Of a stretch of 8,124 nucleotides of DNA, positions 5,869 to 8,124 are shown piece after piece. The first letter of the stretch is position 1. Each line of letters opens with the position of its first letter. The DNA comes from Gammaproteobacteria bacterium (GTDB lineage Bacteria; Pseudomonadota; Gammaproteobacteria; GRL18): assembly GCA_013139395.1 (NCBI GenBank), contig WTAX01000119.1:1-8124 (forward strand), in the 5' to 3' direction. The notes below the pieces were generated by a model, which saw nothing but the letters and a program-made list of their open reading frames with translations, made no database searches and was not told where the DNA came from. The position numbers were made by a program, and so were the translations under genes.

Positions 5869-6809
5869 ACGAACTCTTTAACAGGTAAACTTTTAACTGG
5901 CAAGAAGTGACTAATTTGCTGCTTTACTAAATTAAATAATTGTTCAAGTTCTTCTGTTCTATTGGATTGTATTCGCCATGCAAAGCCAATTTCACGATAA
6001 TTTTTGCTTTTATCTGCCAGTTGACTGATCTTAATATCGGTATCATTCAAGATACCTGAGGCAATGGCCATTTCAGGTAAAAATGTCACACCCAGATCAT
6101 TATTTACCATCTGCACCAGCGTATGCAGACTGGTTGCAGCAAAGGAATTTATTTTCTCTGAGTGCTCAAGATGACAGGCGGACAGCGCATGATCTCTTAG
6201 ACAATGACCATCTTCAAGTAATAAAAGGCTATGATCATCCAGATTAGAATAATCTGCATCTAATATCTGCTGATTTAATTGTGAATCCTTATGTTGAGCA
6301 AAATAAAAGCGATCCTTATAAAAACTTTTCATCACAACACCACTAGATGGATAAGGCAGTGCCAGCAGCACTAAATCCAGTTCCCCCTCATTAAGCTGCT
6401 TTAAAACAACATCACTTTGCCCTTCACGCACAAAGACCTTGAGTTCAGGAAATTCCTGCTTAATCATCATTAATATTTGCGGTATGAGAAAGGGTGCTAT
6501 CGTTGGTATCACTCCCAGCTTTAAAGTACCGCCAAAGGGCTGGGCAAAGTGCTGCACCTGCTCAGTTAATTGTTCAACACTTAATAAAATATGTTGTGCC
6601 TGCTGCACCACTTCTTCTGCCAGCGGTGTAAAAAGGATTTTTTTATTATTTCTTTCAATTAAACGAATCCCTAGTACATTTTCCAGAGCGGCAATGCCGC
6701 TGCTGAGCGTTGATTGACTGACAAAACAGGCTTTAGCCGCTTCACCAAAATGTTGGTATTTATGCACATTCACTAAATAATGAAGATGTTTTAAACTGGG
6801 TAGCCTCAT
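5865..6809 (-). CDS. oxyR: Hydrogen peroxide sensor and LysR-family regulator OxyR
   Basis: The protein has 314 residues. The N-terminal winged helix-turn-helix (about 1-60) contains FGEAAKACFVSQSTLSSGIA. The effector domain (about 95-300) contains LGVIPTIAPFLIPQI. The redox signature LEDGHCLRDHALSAC holds C203 and C212 with eight residues between, the same spacing as C199 and C208 of E. coli OxyR, whose disulfide forms when peroxide is present. The C-terminal tail is a little longer than in E. coli (305 residues). The ATG is supported by AAGGA at 6821-6817, 7 nt away. The gene is divergent from the peroxiredoxin-glutaredoxin gene, a classic OxyR target, and overlaps polB by 4 bp, so both probably share the promoter in the 6810-6966 gap. 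Autoregulation is likely by family precedent. Both cysteines and the flanking motif make confusion with other LysR regulators unlikely. Confidence 0.93.
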   Translation of the reverse strand: MRLPSLKHLHYLVNVHKYQHFGEAAKACFVSQSTLSSGIAALENVLGIRLIERNNKKILFTPLAEEVVQQAQHILLSVEQLTEQVQHFAQPFGGTLKLGVIPTIAPFLIPQILMMIKQEFPELKVFVREGQSDVVLKQLNEGELDLVLLALPYPSSGVVMKSFYKDRFYFAQHKDSQLNQQILDADYSNLDDHSLLLLEDGHCLRDHALSACHLEHSEKINSFAATSLHTLVQMVNNDLGVTFLPEMAIASGILNDTDIKISQLADKSKNYREIGFAWRIQSNRTEELEQLFNLVKQQISHFLPVKSLPVKEFV

Positions 6810-6855
6810 AATACTGTCCTTTATTTAGTCTGATCATTAATTAAAACCCACAACC

Positions 6856-6892
6856 ATCGATTTTATCTATTATAACATCCGAATTAATTAAT
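6856..6892. promoter_or_regulatory. Candidate OxyR-binding site in the divergent oxyR/peroxiredoxin promoter
   Basis: The left half, ATCGATTTTATCTAT (6856-6870), matches the E. coli motif ATAG-N-T-N3-A-N-CTAT with one mismatch. The expected second half, after 7 nt (6878-6892), matches poorly. The site would end upstream of the candidate peroxiredoxin -10 and cover the -35 position, as at OxyR-activated promoters. Confidence 0.35.
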
Positions 6893-6904
6893 TTTACTAA
6901 TCGT

Positions 6905-6910
6905 TATAAA
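6905..6910 (+). promoter_or_regulatory. Candidate -10 box of the peroxiredoxin-glutaredoxin gene
   Basis: TATAAA has no recognisable -35 at the right distance (6882-6887 is AATTAA), which fits an activator-dependent promoter. Predicted transcription start is near 6917, leaving a leader of about 50 nt. Confidence 0.35.
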
Positions 6911-6966
6911 AACCATAAACTCTTTTCCAACAACAAACAAAACTCAACAAATGATTGGAGAAAAAT

Positions 6967-7698
6967 ATGTTAGAAAATCGTGAAGGTCAAAATGTACCAG
7001 AAGTTACTTTTAAAACTCGTCAGAATAGTGACTGGGTTGATGTCACTTCCAGTGAGCTATTTGATAATAAAAAAGTCGTGGTCTTTGCTCTACCCGGGGC
7101 ATTCACACCGACGTGCTCTTCCAGCCACCTGCCAAGATACAACGAATTGTATCCTGTTTTTAAAAATAATGGCATTGATGATATTTATTGTCTTTCCGTT
7201 AATGATACTTTTGTTATGAACGCCTGGCAGGATGATCAAAGCGCAGAAAAAATCACTATGCTGCCTGATGGCAATGGTGAGTTTTCAAAAGGTATGGGCA
7301 TGTTAGTTGATAAAGAAAACTTAGGATTTGGTGATCGCTCATGGCGCTATGCAATGATTGTCAATAACGGTGTAATCGAAAAAATGTTTATCGAGCCTGA
7401 AGTTGACGGCGACCCGTTTGGCGTTTCTGATGCTGATACAGTTTTAAAGTATATAAATCCTGAAGCCAAGGCATTACCAACAGTCACTATTATCACTCGT
7501 AAAGGTTGCCCGCATTGCACACGTGCTAAAGAACTATTAACAGCCAATAGCTTAGCCTATGAAGAAATTGAATTAAGTCAGGCTGTTACTAACCGTTCTT
7601 TAACAGCATTGAGTGGTGCACATACGACACCTCAGATTTTTATGGATGGTAAATTAATTGGTACTGCTGATGATTTAGAAAAGTATTTAACAAAATAG
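6967..7698 (+). CDS. Hybrid peroxiredoxin-glutaredoxin (Prx5-type) peroxidase
   Basis: This 243-residue, two-domain protein is like the hybrid Prx5 of Haemophilus and Chromatium (about 240 residues). Residues 1-165 are a Prx5-type peroxiredoxin: LPGAFTPTCSSSHLPRY (42-58) carries the peroxidatic Cys50 in its T-x-x-C context, and SWRYAMIV (125-132) carries the active-site Arg127. Residues about 170-243 are a glutaredoxin with the dithiol CPHC (181-184) and cis-proline TTPQIF (220-225). It should reduce hydrogen and alkyl peroxides in the cytoplasm with glutathione, the fused glutaredoxin recycling the peroxidatic cysteine. I chose ATG at 6967 because GGAG (6957-6960) is 6 nt upstream; an in-frame TTG at 6955 would add four residues but overlaps that ribosome-binding site. 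Divergence from oxyR and a candidate OxyR site suggest peroxide induction. A REP-like element follows the stop. Confidence 0.94.
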   Translation: MLENREGQNVPEVTFKTRQNSDWVDVTSSELFDNKKVVVFALPGAFTPTCSSSHLPRYNELYPVFKNNGIDDIYCLSVNDTFVMNAWQDDQSAEKITMLPDGNGEFSKGMGMLVDKENLGFGDRSWRYAMIVNNGVIEKMFIEPEVDGDPFGVSDADTVLKYINPEAKALPTVTIITRKGCPHCTRAKELLTANSLAYEEIELSQAVTNRSLTALSGAHTTPQIFMDGKLIGTADDLEKYLTK

Positions 7699-7720
7699 GC
7701 ATTTAAAAATTAGCTATTTT

Positions 7721-7809
7721 AGGCGAATGAATTCGCCCCTGCAGAATAAATCAGCCAATAATTTAATAGGTTATTAGACACTGAATTGTAGGGGCGAATT
7801 CATTCGCCT
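7721..7809. repeat. REP/BIME-like palindromic doublet (20-bp inverted repeats)
   Basis: AGGCGAATGAATTCGCCCCT (7721-7740) and its exact reverse complement (7790-7809) flank a 49-nt core without an ORF. Each arm is itself a hairpin, with GGCGAAT and ATTCGCC around GA. Two inverted palindromic units in an intergenic gap are the hallmark of REP/BIME elements or a small MITE. It lies between convergent 3' ends, 22 bp after the peroxiredoxin stop and 58 bp from the next stop, and may also stop transcription from both sides. Similar GGGGCGAATTCATTCGCC-type repeats are, as I recall, widespread in bacterial genomes; I cannot tie it to a particular transposase. Confidence 0.8.
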
Positions 7810-7867
7810 TATTTATAGATGAACATTTGTTAAGATCAAATAGTTAGCATAATAACACGCCAGCCCA

Positions 7868-8124
7868 TCATTTATCCTTATGATATTCACTCAATAGTTG
7901 CTGTGCCTGCTCTGCACTGAGTATCTTCCATGGTAACGGTATAACTCCTGCCACTTTTTGCTGATATTTTTTATACACTTCACCATGATAAGCAATAAGC
8001 TTTTGTTCTTCTATTTTTGAACCTATAACAAAATAGGCCGTCACTAAAGAATAAACCAGCAATTGCACCGAAGAGACATCTCTAGTCCAGATAAGCACTA
8101 AGGCAAAAAAATACCAGGGATGAC
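7868..8124 (-). CDS. Membrane methyltransferase of the isoprenylcysteine methyltransferase/NnrU-like group, C-terminal part
   Basis: The reading frame stays open to the right edge, so this is the C-terminal 85 codons of a longer gene; a GTG at 8098 is an internal valine, not the start. At the edge the translation reads HPWYFFALVLIW, resembling the RHP-x-Y motif at the start of the C-terminal catalytic region. A hydrophobic segment follows (VQLLVYSLVTAYFVIG), then the family signature GSKIEEQKLIAYHGEVYKKY with paired glutamates and G-E-x-Y-x-x-Y. The family binds S-adenosylmethionine at the membrane. In bacteria its substrates are mostly unknown and may be lipids or small molecules. NnrU and phospholipid methyltransferases share this ending, so only group membership is supported. 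It converges on the peroxiredoxin gene across the REP-like element. Confidence 0.75.
   Translation of the reverse strand, partial: HPWYFFALVLIWTRDVSSVQLLVYSLVTAYFVIGSKIEEQKLIAYHGEVYKKYQQKVAGVIPLPWKILSAEQAQQLLSEYHKDK

Noticed and set aside
6955..6966. TTG start adding four residues to the peroxiredoxin-glutaredoxin
   Set aside because: The codon overlaps the GGAG ribosome-binding site that serves the ATG at 6967; related hybrid proteins are about 240 residues.
7868..8098. Complete 76-residue membrane protein starting at GTG 8098
   Set aside because: The frame continues upstream to the window edge with HPWYF-type conserved residues, so it is the tail of a longer gene.
1..8124. CRISPR array, tRNA or rRNA gene, insertion sequence
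   Set aside because: No regularly spaced direct repeats, cloverleaf, rRNA-like sequence or transposase was seen on either strand.

Overview
The window comes from an AT-rich gammaproteobacterium that probably oxidises sulfur. The main clue is the N-terminal part of a dissimilatory sulfite reductase alpha subunit (dsrA) at the left edge. By recall, it resembles the oxidative (reverse-acting) type found in Allochromatium and related sulfur oxidisers. The remaining genes (OxyR, DNA polymerase II, a hybrid peroxiredoxin-glutaredoxin) are also typical of gammaproteobacteria. I cannot name a species.

Layout. Positions 1-593 (-) hold partial dsrA. Positions 594-1076 are a divergent regulatory gap with a perfect FNR-type palindrome. 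Positions 1077-2537 (+) encode a PAS / AAA+ / Fis-HTH sigma-54 activator. Positions 2538-3423 are 886 bases without a convincing protein gene but dense in structure. Positions 3424-6809 (-) are an oxyR-polB pair whose stop and start codons overlap. Positions 6967-7698 (+) are the divergent peroxiredoxin-glutaredoxin gene. Positions 7721-7809 are a REP-like palindromic doublet. Positions 7868-8124 (-) are the C-terminal end of a membrane methyltransferase of the isoprenylcysteine methyltransferase/NnrU-like group.

The most interesting part is the non-coding stretch beside the activator gene. On the minus strand it has, in transcription order: three near-identical 10-bp elements of the form TGTCATGACA (2834-2897), a strong sigma-54 promoter match (2734-2750), about 175 nt without a credible ORF but with hairpins, and a stem followed by eight T (2612-2549). 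A fourth, perfectly palindromic copy of the 10-bp element lies upstream of the activator gene (1002-1011). Together these suggest a self-contained circuit: a cysteine-motif PAS activator drives a sigma-54-dependent small RNA encoded tail-to-tail with it and may control its own synthesis, next to the dsr locus. This is an inference from sequence layout. No sigma-54 promoter was found facing dsrA.

A second functional unit is peroxide defence. OxyR keeps both redox cysteines, is divergent from a peroxiredoxin-glutaredoxin hybrid, and is probably translationally coupled to DNA polymerase II. This would tie repair or translesion synthesis to the peroxide-response locus.
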